The notes beneath the pieces are model-generated. The model was not told where the DNA came from, searched no databases, and saw only the letters and a list, made by a program, of their open reading frames with translations. This document shows, in pieces, positions 1-8,032 of a DNA stretch of 64,000 nt. The translations under genes were made by a program, and so were the position numbers. Source of the DNA: Chthonomonas sp. UBA2017 (GTDB taxonomy: Bacteria > Armatimonadota > Fimbriimonadia > Fimbriimonadales > Fimbriimonadaceae); contig DDCB01000022.1 of the NCBI GenBank assembly GCA_002335425.1, positions 21,545 through 85,544 of the forward strand. The letters are read 5' to 3'. Positions within the stretch are counted from its first letter, which is position 1. Every line of letters begins with the position of its first letter.

Positions 1-546
1 GTCGGCGACTCGAAATGCGTCGGAGAGAGTAGTTTTGCGCTCAACTGCGTTCAGCAGTCGATCATTCGGGATCGTGATGATCGTGTCCACGCGGCCTACA
101 AGCGACGTAACGCCCTGTTCGGCAAGTCGCTTGCGCCGGGGACCCTCAAAGCCAAACGGCCGCGTGACAACGGCGATGGTCAATGCGCCCATTTCACGGC
201 TGATGTCGGCGATGACGGGCGCGGCGCCGGTGCCAGTGCCTCCGCCCATTCCCGCGGTGATGAAGACCATGTCAGCTCCGTCGAGCACTTTTCGGATGTC
301 GTTCTTGCTCTCTTCGGCGGCACTCTTCCCGATTTCGGGGTTTCCGCCAGCTCCCAAGCCGCGCGTCAAGTTGGCCCCCAACTGGACTTTGGTCTTGGCC
401 GCGCTCAAATCGAGCACCTGGACGTCCGTATTCATCGCCACAAATTCGACGCCTTGAATCCCGGCCTCAATCATGCGATTGACGGCATTTCCGCCCCCGC
501 CGCCCACACCGATTACTTTTATTACTGCTCCGCTACTGGTCATCAT
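1..546 (-). CDS. ftsZ: Cell division protein FtsZ (N-terminal part, cut by window edge)
   Basis: Tubulin-like GTPase that forms the cytoplasmic Z ring. Only the first 182 residues lie in the window; the gene continues past base 1. Visible are the glycine-rich N-terminus VIGVGGGGGNAVNRM, the phrase FVAMNTDVQ, and the tubulin signature GGGTGTGAAP, all diagnostic of FtsZ. Two adjacent ATG codons (546 and 543) are possible starts; an AAGGAG-type ribosome site lies just upstream, and its spacing fits the second ATG better. It is the last gene of a division cluster and begins 15 bases after the ftsA stop. Identity is secure; the exact start is not. Confidence 0.96.
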   Translation of the reverse strand, partial: MMTSSGAVIKVIGVGGGGGNAVNRMIEAGIQGVEFVAMNTDVQVLDLSAAKTKVQLGANLTRGLGAGGNPEIGKSAAEESKNDIRKVLDGADMVFITAGMGGGTGTGAAPVIADISREMGALTIAVVTRPFGFEGPRRKRLAEQGVTSLVGRVDTIITIPNDRLLNAVERKTTLSDAFRVAD

Positions 547-561
547 CCGCTCCTTACAGGT

Positions 562-1788
562 TCACTTGCTCCAGATCGATTTCAGCGATCTGAACTTTTC
601 TTTCCAATGTTCCAATCCATGGGCCGGAGCCAAAACGTCTTCTTCCGATTCGGCACCGACTTTGGCCAACCCAATCACGGTGGCCATTCCCGGTCTATTG
701 AGGAGCTCAGCATGCGGGCCCTCGACCGAAGTCGAGCCCAGTCGAGCTCGCATATGCTTGAGAACCGACTCGAAGACCTCAGGAGTTTTCTCCATTTCGG
801 CCCCGCCTCCGGTCAGGACCACCCCAGCTGGCAACAGCCCGTTGAGTCCTGATTTCTCAATTTGTTGTCGAACAATCAGTGCAATTTCTCGCATCCGACT
901 CTCGATGATTTCACAGAGTACCTTACGCGCCATCGGGCGAGGCTGAGATTGCCCGATCTGAAGCACATCGACACTGTCATCTTCCGAAACACCCGCCCCC
1001 ATCGCCGCCCCAAATCGGACCTTCAGGCGCTCGGCTTCTTCGGGCGAGGTCTTGAGGAGCTTACTCAGGTCGTTCGTAACATGCTGCCCCCCGATCGGAA
1101 TACAGGCGCTCGCCACTAAAGTGCCGCCCGAATAAACGCCAACATCGGTTGTTCCTCCGCCGAGATCGACGAGCACACAGCCCAGTTCTTGCTCTTCCGG
1201 TGACATCACCGCCGCCGCGGTGGCCAGCGGCCCAAAGACCATTTGGTCGATGCGATATCCCGCAAGTTGGACCGCGCGGTCCAGGTTACTGAGGTGAGTG
1301 GTTTGGCCCGTCAGGATATAGGTGAAGACCTCGAGCTTACTTCCGCTCATCCCGATCGGCTTTTTCACCCCGCGCTGGCCATCGACTCGAAATTCCCGTG
1401 GCAAAGCCTGGATCATCTCTCGATCCGGCGGCATCATGACCTGCCGACTGTGGTTGATGACTTGCAAGATGTCGTCGCGGTTGATCGGGCGGCTACGCGG
1501 ATAAATCGGGACGATGCCTTGAGTATTGACCCCTTCGACGTGGGGCCCGCCCACGCTCACCAAGAGTCCACTGCCGGAGAACCCAGCTTGTTGCTGAGCC
1601 TGGCGAACGGCATCGCTGATCGCCATGGCCGTCGATTCTAGGTCGGTCACCACGCCTCGTTGCATCCCTTTTTGAGGGGCGACTCCGGCACCGGCAATCT
1701 CCATCTCGCCTTCGGGCGTGACCGCGATCGCGAGGCAGGCGACCTTGGTCGAACCTATATCCAGGACGAAGAGGTTTCTTTCCTTCAT
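562..1788 (-). CDS. ftsA: Cell division protein FtsA
   Basis: Actin-fold ATPase that tethers FtsZ filaments to the inner membrane and recruits later division proteins. The 408-residue product opens with the actin-type phosphate loop VLDIGSTKVACLAI, has the second phosphate motif VDLGGGTTDVGVY and the adenosine motif VVLTGGGAEM, and ends in a basic amphipathic stretch (HWKEKFRSLKSIWSK) that fits the membrane-targeting helix. The reading frame is open 61 codons further upstream, but that part overlaps the preceding gene and has no FtsA character, so ATG 1788 is chosen; it overlaps the preceding stop as ATGA. Followed by ftsZ, the classical order. Confidence 0.95.
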   Translation of the reverse strand: MKERNLFVLDIGSTKVACLAIAVTPEGEMEIAGAGVAPQKGMQRGVVTDLESTAMAISDAVRQAQQQAGFSGSGLLVSVGGPHVEGVNTQGIVPIYPRSRPINRDDILQVINHSRQVMMPPDREMIQALPREFRVDGQRGVKKPIGMSGSKLEVFTYILTGQTTHLSNLDRAVQLAGYRIDQMVFGPLATAAAVMSPEEQELGCVLVDLGGGTTDVGVYSGGTLVASACIPIGGQHVTNDLSKLLKTSPEEAERLKVRFGAAMGAGVSEDDSVDVLQIGQSQPRPMARKVLCEIIESRMREIALIVRQQIEKSGLNGLLPAGVVLTGGGAEMEKTPEVFESVLKHMRARLGSTSVEGPHAELLNRPGMATVIGLAKVGAESEEDVLAPAHGLEHWKEKFRSLKSIWSK

Positions 1789-2192
1789 GGGGTCGTTGTT
1801 TGGGCCCTGGCTTGGGTTTCCGCCTCTTGTTGGTTCTTGCGCTTGAGACGGCTCTCGGTCCACTTCGCGAGCGCGTATCGACGAATCAGGCTGAGGTTCA
1901 CGAAGATTCGACCTCCGAAGACGATCACGCTTGCCAAGAAGAGGTTGGCACCAATTCGGTCCCCCAGCCAAGCCAGAAAGAAGGCGATCGCGATGTTCGA
2001 CAAGAACCCGGTGACAAAGACATCGGCGTGATACTTGTTTTCAAGATAACTGCGAAGACCTCCACAGATCGAGTCGATCCCCGCCAAACAAGCGACGGCG
2101 AGATAGACACCCGCGACCCCGGTGACTGGGGCCCCGACCAAAGACCCTAAAATGATTCCTACCGCCAGCGCTAAGATCGGAATGAGGATCAT
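1785..2192 (-). CDS. sbp: Small basic protein family (DUF1290) membrane protein
   Basis: A 135-residue integral membrane protein of the small basic protein family, which in Gram-positive bacteria and cyanobacteria is found next to division genes; its biochemical role is unknown. The sequence shows about three hydrophobic segments (residues 1-20, 24-40 and 60-95), the family-like stretch GIDSICGGLRSYLENKY, and a charged C-terminal tail rich in Arg, Lys and Gln. It overlaps DUF881 upstream and ftsA downstream by four bases each, so the three are almost certainly translated together. Confidence 0.85.
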   Translation of the reverse strand: MILIPILALAVGIILGSLVGAPVTGVAGVYLAVACLAGIDSICGGLRSYLENKYHADVFVTGFLSNIAIAFFLAWLGDRIGANLFLASVIVFGGRIFVNLSLIRRYALAKWTESRLKRKNQQEAETQARAQTTTP

Positions 2193-2953
2193 GGGGTCTC
2201 CTGGGTTTTGGGCGGCGTGGATTTGGAGACCGACGCCTTCGTCGACCCCGAGTACGAGGGGAGCTCCAATTTCTTCGCCCCTTCAAGGGTGACCATCTTC
2301 GGCGAAGTCTCCTTCAGCTCAGAGATGATTCCGCCGGGTAGGTTCATTCCGCCCAACAGCGTGTCGGTGTCCCCCAGGGCTTTGATGATCACCGGGCTGG
2401 CGATCGGCACGTCGTTGACTCGCATCACCGGTCCGACGCAGCGAAATCCCGTCGTCGCGACAACGCGCTGGCCATTGATGGAGATCGCCTCCGCCCCGGA
2501 ATTCCAGAGTTCATTGACCACCCGTAACACATCGACATCGTGGATGATCGTGGCTTCGATCATCATGTCGGCCGTCGGGTTCTGAACGTCGCGGAGCGTG
2601 ATCACGATGCCGGGCCCTTCGACCGGCGTCAGCCCCGCGAACCGCTGGGCCTCTTTGAGACTCTGGTTCAAGAGCTGTCCTTGGCCCGAGTTCTCGGCGA
2701 CGGACGTTTGGAGCTTGGCCAGCTGGGCGCGCAGGCTCTGAACTTCTTGCTGGGCACGAAGAAGCGACTCCATCGTGTCGATCGTTCCGAAGCTGATGCG
2801 TCCAGCTTGGTCCGGATCGAGCCGAGACGTGCGGTCGACTCGCGCCTTTTGGGTCATCCAGGCGAGCGAGCCCAAGAACCCGAGAACCAGCAACATCCCG
2901 CTCATGGCCCAGACCATCGAGTTCTTGGAGATTCTTGAGACAAATGGGTTCAT
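2189..2953 (-). CDS. DUF881 family protein
   Basis: A bitopic membrane protein of about 254 residues: a short cytoplasmic N-terminus, one transmembrane segment (roughly residues 14-33), a coiled-coil-like Gln/Leu-rich stretch (about residues 60-95, with LRAQQEVQSLRAQLAKLQ), and an extracytoplasmic DUF881 domain with the family phrases GPGIVITLRDV, VVNELWNSGAEAISINGQR and PVIIKALGD. DUF881 genes commonly accompany division genes; function is unknown. An upstream TTG at 2971 would add six residues, but the ATG at 2953 is preferred. Last bases overlap the small basic protein gene as ATGA. Confidence 0.87.
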   Translation of the reverse strand: MNPFVSRISKNSMVWAMSGMLLVLGFLGSLAWMTQKARVDRTSRLDPDQAGRISFGTIDTMESLLRAQQEVQSLRAQLAKLQTSVAENSGQGQLLNQSLKEAQRFAGLTPVEGPGIVITLRDVQNPTADMMIEATIIHDVDVLRVVNELWNSGAEAISINGQRVVATTGFRCVGPVMRVNDVPIASPVIIKALGDTDTLLGGMNLPGGIISELKETSPKMVTLEGAKKLELPSYSGSTKASVSKSTPPKTQETP

Positions 2954-2978
2954 CGATTTTTCTTGGGGCAACGAGTCT

Positions 2979-3749
2979 TCATCGCCGGAGCGCGGGTTGG
3001 CTTGGAGCCGTGAGGTTAATCTCCTTCACTTCGTTTAAGATTTCAGGTTGATCTTGCAAAATTTGCTTTAAGACCCGAATTTTTTGTTGAAGATTTGAAG
3101 AGTCACCGAGCGTCACAACTCCGCCCTTCTCCTTATTTAACCCGAGTCGACCCCCACTTTGAACCCGAATTTTCCAACTCCCGGGGGGAAGATCGCTCGA
3201 AACCCACTGACAAAGGTCGGCGACCCGCCCAGTTTCCCACCCGGCGGTCACGGATAGATTTAATCCTGCACCTTCAAGGACTTGTATTTTAGGCAGGTCT
3301 GGGGAGATCGTCGTCGTGGTGAAAAGGTCTCCCTGGTCGCTCAAGAGGAGCGGATAATCGGCGACGACAACTCCTACCGGAATCTTCGACCTTATGCGCA
3401 AGATTCCTCGACCAAACAAGTTCAAATCAAACTTCGCCTGATCGATCGCGCTGCCGGATTGGATCGTCGATTCGAGACGAGCCTGATCCACCCGAACGCT
3501 CGGGACTTGTCGAAGACTCTGAAGGACCTGGCGAATGCGATTCTGGTCCTCGGGCGGGGCACCCAGAACGCGAATTTTGCTCGCGCTGGTCGCTGGACTC
3601 CAAGCCAAGCCAGCAGCCACATTCACCGTCAGGGCGACCCAAAGCCAAGCCCGCCAAGAAATGGGGCGTCGAGCGCGTTTGGCCGCGGGCTTTCGAGCAA
3701 TCCGGGATCGGCTTGAGCTCGCCGACGACTTCGATTTAGGCTTCGACAC
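2979..3749 (-). CDS. ftsQ: FtsQ/DivIB-type cell division protein
   Basis: A 256-residue bitopic protein: very basic N-terminal tail rich in Lys, Arg and Ser (residues 1-32), one transmembrane segment (about 33-52), then a POTRA-like periplasmic part beginning SKIRVLGAPPEDQNRIRQVL. FtsQ/DivIB links division proteins across the membrane. Sequence conservation in this family is weak, so the call rests on topology, POTRA-like start and position between murC-ddl and ftsA, the usual place of ftsQ. Its start overlaps the end of murC-ddl by 14 bases, indicating translational coupling. Confidence 0.82.
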   Translation of the reverse strand: MSKPKSKSSASSSRSRIARKPAAKRARRPISWRAWLWVALTVNVAAGLAWSPATSASKIRVLGAPPEDQNRIRQVLQSLRQVPSVRVDQARLESTIQSGSAIDQAKFDLNLFGRGILRIRSKIPVGVVVADYPLLLSDQGDLFTTTTISPDLPKIQVLEGAGLNLSVTAGWETGRVADLCQWVSSDLPPGSWKIRVQSGGRLGLNKEKGGVVTLGDSSNLQQKIRVLKQILQDQPEILNEVKEINLTAPSQPALRR

Positions 3750-5991
3750 GAGCGCTCAGAGCCTCCTGAGCCATCTGGTGACAGAGCTCGTCAAAGTCGA
3801 TCCCAGCCGACTGGGCCGAGTTGGGCAAGAGCGAGGTCGCGGTCATCCCGGGAAGCGTGTTCACCTCCAGAACGACCAACTCGGTGCCTCGGACGATCAT
3901 GTCGACACGGGTCGCGCCTCGACATCCCAGCGCGTGGTGGGCCGCCCGGGCGATCCTTTGCGATTCCTGGAGTACCCCCTCCGGGAGCCGGGCCGGGACG
4001 ATCTCCTCGGTTGCTCCGGGCAAGTATTTGCTGGCAAAGTCGTACTGACCCGTCTTCGGGACGATCTCGACGGGCGGCAGGGCTTGTCCGCGATGGATCG
4101 GCACACTGATTTCCATCCCTTCGATTTTCTCTTCGATCAGGAGGGTCTCCCCGAACTGGCGTGCGTACGCCACCGCAGCCTCCAAGTCTTGGGGGAAATC
4201 GACAAACCTCAAGCCGACCGTCGAGCCTTGGGCATTGGGCTTGACCACGCACGGGAAAAGGACTCGATCGACATCAAGAAATTCTCCTGGGGCCAGTGCG
4301 ATCCCATGAGGCACTCGGATCGAGTGGGACGCCAAGATCTGCTTGGTCAGAGCTTTGTCCATCGCGAGCGCGCTGGCCTGAATACCAGACCCGGTGTACG
4401 GCAGATGCAACAACTCCAATAGCCCTTGGATCGCGCCGTCTTCGGCGTGAGTGCCATGGACCGCCAGGAAAGCCAGATCAGGGCGCTCTGGACCCACGAA
4501 CTCAGTCAGATGGCCCGAGCCCAAGAGCAGTTCAGACATGTCCCGCTCCCAGACTTCATAGCCTCGGCGACGAAGAGCCCCAGCAATCGCCCGAGCCGAA
4601 TGCTTGGAGACCTCGCGCTCGGCGGAATCGCCGCCCCCGAGGACGACGACGCGAGTCGCACCCCCGCGGTCGAGTTCATTCAAAAATTCGGGCGCAAAGG
4701 CGTCGATGTTGCCCGCCCCCATCCCCACGACGACATCGCCCGGCCGGACCCAAGATCGCACCATCCGAGGAAGCAAGAATCGACACGGCACATAGCGGGC
4801 CGGTCGCGTGATCTGTTCCAGAATTCGAGCTGAACTGATTCCTGGGAGTGGATCCTCGCGTGCGGGATAGATGTCAGTGAGAACGATGAAATCGGCTTCG
4901 GAAAGTGCGGGAGCAAACTCGGAGAGAAAGTCTCGGGTCCGGCTGTAAAGGTGCGGCTGAAAGACCACGACGATTCGCCGCTCTGGATACCTCTCTCGAA
5001 GTGCCTGGAGACTGGCCCGAATCTCTGTTGGGTGATGCGCGTAGTCGTCGATGACGGTGACTTCACCCTCGCGGAGGACCTGGAGCCGCCTCTGCGCCCC
5101 CGAAAACTGAGCAATGCCTTCGAGAGCGCGCTCGGGGTCGGCGCCCAGGGCTTGCGCCGCCGCCCACGCTCCGGCGGCATTTTCGCGGTTGTGGGCACCT
5201 GGAGTCCGGAGGTCGGCCCTCTGAACCTGGTCAGCCGAATACGGGACGAGGGAGACTGAGACTCGCTCGGCGACCTCACGGGCCCCGAAATCCCGTTCGG
5301 AATAGACCAAGGCTCCGCCGGGACGAATGCGACTCGCAAACCGCACGACGCTTTCCCGAAGCTGATCCCAGTCGCCATGAAAGTCTAAGTGGTCGGGCTC
5401 CAGATTCGTGAGCACCACAAGATCGGGATCCAGATCGTGAAAACTGTCGTACGCTTCGCACGCCTCGACAACAGCGACCGGGCCCTTGCCTTCGACGACG
5501 GCGGAGCCGAAATCCGGGACTTCAGCGCCAACGACAATCAAAGGATCGAGGCCAGCGGCTTTTAACGCTGAGCCGAGCATTGCGGTGGTCGTCGTTTTCC
5601 CGTGCGTGCCTGTCACTGCGACCAGTTTCAGCCCCTTCAAGAGCCAGCCCAGCAACTGGGATCGACGAAAAAGAGGGACCCCTTTTTCGCGGGCGGCCTG
5701 AACTTCGGGGCTGAGATTGAGATCGATTGCGTCGGAGAGGATCAAGGCGTCGCCTGGCCGGATCCATGCTCCGGTGTGGCCGATCTGGACCTGCACTCCG
5801 AGCCTCTCCAGTTCTCGGGTGACGTCCGAGGCGGTCGAATCGGTGCCTCGAACTTCGAACCCTCGGCTTCGAAGCATACGAGCAAGCCCGCTCATGCCGG
5901 CCCCGCCGATCCCCACAAGAAAGAAAGATCGGGCTTCGTTCAGGGCCTCACGAGGAGCAAACTCTTCGGCAATTTCGATTTTTGTGCGCAT
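3736..5991 (-). CDS. murC-ddl: MurC-Ddl fusion: UDP-N-acetylmuramate-L-alanine ligase / D-Ala-D-Ala ligase
   Basis: A 751-residue bifunctional peptidoglycan precursor enzyme. Residues 1 to about 440 are MurC, which adds L-Ala to UDP-MurNAc: nucleotide loop FFLVGIGGAGMSGLARML, the ATP loop VAVTGTHGKTTTTAM (about 125-139), and ligase motifs such as VIDDYAHHPTEIRA. From about residue 447 an ATP-grasp D-Ala-D-Ala ligase follows: VVVLGGGDSAEREVS, the HGTHAEDGAIQG loop, KPNAQGSTVGL and the signature VLEVNTLPGMTATSLLP. Both halves look complete. Such a fusion is known from chlamydiae. The start MRTKIEIAEEF at 5991 is chosen; the longer open frame lacks MurC character. No murB is seen in the cluster. 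Confidence 0.93.
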   Translation of the reverse strand: MRTKIEIAEEFAPREALNEARSFFLVGIGGAGMSGLARMLRSRGFEVRGTDSTASDVTRELERLGVQVQIGHTGAWIRPGDALILSDAIDLNLSPEVQAAREKGVPLFRRSQLLGWLLKGLKLVAVTGTHGKTTTTAMLGSALKAAGLDPLIVVGAEVPDFGSAVVEGKGPVAVVEACEAYDSFHDLDPDLVVLTNLEPDHLDFHGDWDQLRESVVRFASRIRPGGALVYSERDFGAREVAERVSVSLVPYSADQVQRADLRTPGAHNRENAAGAWAAAQALGADPERALEGIAQFSGAQRRLQVLREGEVTVIDDYAHHPTEIRASLQALRERYPERRIVVVFQPHLYSRTRDFLSEFAPALSEADFIVLTDIYPAREDPLPGISSARILEQITRPARYVPCRFLLPRMVRSWVRPGDVVVGMGAGNIDAFAPEFLNELDRGGATRVVVLGGGDSAEREVSKHSARAIAGALRRRGYEVWERDMSELLLGSGHLTEFVGPERPDLAFLAVHGTHAEDGAIQGLLELLHLPYTGSGIQASALAMDKALTKQILASHSIRVPHGIALAPGEFLDVDRVLFPCVVKPNAQGSTVGLRFVDFPQDLEAAVAYARQFGETLLIEEKIEGMEISVPIHRGQALPPVEIVPKTGQYDFASKYLPGATEEIVPARLPEGVLQESQRIARAAHHALGCRGATRVDMIVRGTELVVLEVNTLPGMTATSLLPNSAQSAGIDFDELCHQMAQEALSARVEA

Positions 5992-6098
5992 CGGGGCTTC
6001 CCTCGTATTGTGCCGAGTTTTGCGAGCGCGATGCGTCCCACCCCGGCCATAGGACCCGACCTCGGGCTGGAAATCGAACCTTGGGCGAGCCATAGCTG

Positions 6099-6104
6099 TA
6101 TAAT
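6099..6104 (+). promoter_or_regulatory. Consensus -10 box upstream of pspA
   Basis: Perfect TATAAT between the divergent murC-ddl and pspA genes. I see no good -35 element at the usual distance. Transcription from it would begin near 6111, which argues against translation from the GTG at 6108 and supports the ATG at 6144 as the pspA start. Confidence 0.5.
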
Positions 6105-6143
6105 GCGGTGAAGATCAGGTGGACTGATCGGGTTAAACAGGCA

Positions 6144-6920
6144 ATGAAACGATTTTTCCAATGGCTCAAAGCGCTTTTTAATCGAGGGATGGACAAGCTC
6201 GAAGACCCCGACTTGATGCTCGATCAGGCTCGTCGGGACATGCAGACGGCCTTGATTCAAAACCGGGAGAAGGCGGTCCAGGCGATCACCCAGAAGAATC
6301 GCTTGCAGCAGATTTTGGACGAGCAAGAGAAGAAGGCTGCCATGCTTCAGACTCAGGCCGAGACCGCGCTTCGGGGCGGAAATCGAGAGCTCGCCAAGCA
6401 GTTCTTGCGCGAAAAATCGACGATCGACTCGACCATCGAGCAGTACCGGACGGCGCTGGCCCAAGCAGTCGAGAGCGTGGATGCGGTCAAGCTTGCCATC
6501 AAGCGACAAGAAGAAGAGGTCAAGCGAAAGACAGCCGAAGCGCTTGCGCTCAAGGCTCAATGGAAGCAATCTCAAATCCAGAGCTCGATCACCAAGGCCT
6601 TGGAGGGGCTGACCTTCGAGAACGAGTATGAGGGCTCCTTTGCCGCGGCCCGAGATCGAATCAAGGATAAGCAAGCTGAAGCCGCCGCTCGACAAGAGAT
6701 GTTTGCCGGTTCGATCCAAGGCAAGATGATGGCGATCGAAGACCAAGCCGCCGACTATGCGGCTGAAGAAGAGCTCAAGAAGCTCGAAGAGCGCCTTGGC
6801 ATGGGGGCCCCGTCGGCGACCACCACCCCCCTCGCTGTCGAAGCCACGAGCGATGTGGCCGCTCAGCTTGAAGAGCTCGAAAAGCGGATCAACCAAGGCC
6901 AAAACAACAACAACGCCTAG
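6144..6920 (+). CDS. pspA: PspA/IM30 family phage-shock protein
   Basis: Peripheral membrane protein that binds stressed membranes and forms ESCRT-III-like assemblies. The 258-residue product is almost wholly alpha-helical: an amphipathic N-terminus (MKRFFQWLKALFNRGMDKL), the family phrase EDPDLMLDQARRDM, then long charged coiled coils rich in Gln, Glu, Lys and Ala, and a low-complexity end (INQGQNNNNA). The frame is open to a GTG at 6108, but a TATAAT box at 6099-6104 makes that codon unlikely to be in the message. Stands alone, divergent from the wall cluster, and is followed by a strong terminator. No pspF, pspB or pspC neighbours are present. Confidence 0.92.
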   Translation: MKRFFQWLKALFNRGMDKLEDPDLMLDQARRDMQTALIQNREKAVQAITQKNRLQQILDEQEKKAAMLQTQAETALRGGNRELAKQFLREKSTIDSTIEQYRTALAQAVESVDAVKLAIKRQEEEVKRKTAEALALKAQWKQSQIQSSITKALEGLTFENEYEGSFAAARDRIKDKQAEAAARQEMFAGSIQGKMMAIEDQAADYAAEEELKKLEERLGMGAPSATTTPLAVEATSDVAAQLEELEKRINQGQNNNNA

Positions 6921-6926
6921 CCGCTC

Positions 6927-7466
6927 CTAAAGATAGATCGGGCCCAACGGATCGTTGGACCCGATCTTTTTTGCCTCGCCGCGCACCACCCGCGCCGCGA
7001 CCACTGCGCAAACGCAAGCATCCCAAAAGTCCTTCATCGTCGGCCTCAAGGCGGCCCCGTTCATGACCGCTACCGGAACGACCACCGACGACTCGGCCAG
7101 AAAGTCGGAAGCTGCCGTGGGAAAAGTCTCCAAAAGCTGGCAGTGAGGCACGCGAGCTTCGAGACTCCGCCATAAGGCCTCTCCTTGGAGCATCCACTCG
7201 GGCGGGTCGACCGCACGCGTCCACTGGATGCGATAACCCATCGCAGCCAGCTCTCGCTCGGCAAGGCGTGTTTCGGGTCCCGGTCGAACCGCTCGCGACG
7301 GAGCATCGATGGCGCAGGCCGCCACGATCTCCATTCCAGATTCGACACCTTGCGTCGATGGGAAGTGACGGACCTCGACCACCGACATCGTTTGCAGGTC
7401 CAAAAGCGCGCGATGAAAGCCTTTGCGGACTCCTCCGACGTCGAAGCCAGCCACGAGGCGGCTCAT
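6927..7466 (-). CDS. DUF429 family protein
   Basis: A 179-residue protein with the RNase H-like features of the DUF429 family: N-terminal GFDVGGVRKGFHRALLD, the AIDAPSRAV motif, ERELAAMGYRIQWT, ETFPTAAS, and the C-terminal NDPLGPIYL typical of the family. Biochemical function is unknown. It overlaps the upstream gene (7463) by four bases, so the two form a unit transcribed downstream of tRNA-Ser. Its final codons coincide with the pspA terminator hairpin on the other strand. Confidence 0.82.
   Translation of the reverse strand: MSRLVAGFDVGGVRKGFHRALLDLQTMSVVEVRHFPSTQGVESGMEIVAACAIDAPSRAVRPGPETRLAERELAAMGYRIQWTRAVDPPEWMLQGEALWRSLEARVPHCQLLETFPTAASDFLAESSVVVPVAVMNGAALRPTMKDFWDACVCAVVAARVVRGEAKKIGSNDPLGPIYL
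6935..6972 (+). terminator. Rho-independent terminator of pspA
   Basis: Arms 6935-6949 and 6953-6967 pair over 15 positions with one internal C/A mismatch around a GAT loop, followed by a run of T to 6972. It starts 14 bases after the pspA stop. It lies inside the 3' end of the convergent DUF429 gene, encoding its last residues. Confidence 0.88.
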
Positions 7467-7867
7467 GCCGAATCCAAGATCAGGCTTCCCAGGAGGTCGT
7501 CATGCCCCAGATAAAAGTGGTGAGACTTCGTTCCCGGACGGTACCAAACCAAGGCCGGGGGGACGCCTTCAAGCAAAAAAGCGGCCACGGACCGAGCTTC
7601 GCTTGGCTCGAGCCCGGAGAGGTCTTGCCTCACCACCATCAGGTGCAAGAGGTCCTCTTCTCCCTCGAACTGATAGCGGAAATCTCCGAGTCGTCCGCCG
7701 AATTCGTTCGGCTCTAGCCCGACCGTGAGCATGGCGAACTCGTCACTGGCTCGGTCGATTTTGGGATCGAAGTCGGGGAGTCGGATCGTCTGATTGGCTT
7801 CAATCGCGCGCAACACCCCAGCCATCACCCGATTTCGTTGGTCCTTCTCCGATTGGGTCGGCTCCAT
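7463..7867 (-). CDS. Hypothetical protein, partner of DUF429 gene
   Basis: 134 residues, acidic, soluble, no signal peptide or membrane segment, and not recognised. The middle holds a patterned stretch (GDFRYQFEGEEDLLHLMVVR) and PALVWYRPGTKSHHFYLGHDDLL, which could be beta strands. It starts 13 bases after the 3' end of tRNA-Ser and overlaps the DUF429 start by four bases. The coupling supports a real gene; no function can be assigned. Confidence 0.68.
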   Translation of the reverse strand: MEPTQSEKDQRNRVMAGVLRAIEANQTIRLPDFDPKIDRASDEFAMLTVGLEPNEFGGRLGDFRYQFEGEEDLLHLMVVRQDLSGLEPSEARSVAAFLLEGVPPALVWYRPGTKSHHFYLGHDDLLGSLILDSA

Positions 7868-7879
7868 GTTTCAACTCGC

Positions 7880-7967
7880 TGGCGGAGTGGGTGGGATTCG
7901 AACCCACGATACGTTGCCGTATACGCGATTTCCAATCGCGCTCCTTCGACCACTCGGACACCACTCC
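7880..7967 (-). tRNA. tRNA-Ser (anticodon GGA)
   Basis: Class II tRNA with a long variable arm. The acceptor GGAGTGG (7967 downward) pairs with CCACTCC, followed by discriminator G and an encoded CCA. The D arm reads TCCGAGTGGTCGAAGGA, the anticodon stem-loop GCGATTGGAAATCGC gives anticodon GGA, and the T arm reads GTGGGTTCGAATCCCAC. Reads UCC and UCU codons. Lies between the divergent dGTPase-like gene and the DUF429 pair, and is probably co-transcribed with the latter. Confidence 0.97.
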
Positions 7968-8032
7968 GCGCTATCGACATTATGGCTGATTCTGGTGCGG
8001 TTCGCGGCGGTGGTTCGTCTGGATCGTTTGGG

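Noticed and set aside
6108..6110. GTG start for pspA
   Set aside because: It lies within the region just after a consensus -10 box and would be outside or at the very edge of the transcript; ATG 6144 matches PspA N-termini.
7838..8032. N-terminal extension of the dGTPase-like gene across tRNA-Ser
   Set aside because: Protein and tRNA would share the sequence; the family N-terminus begins near 8054.
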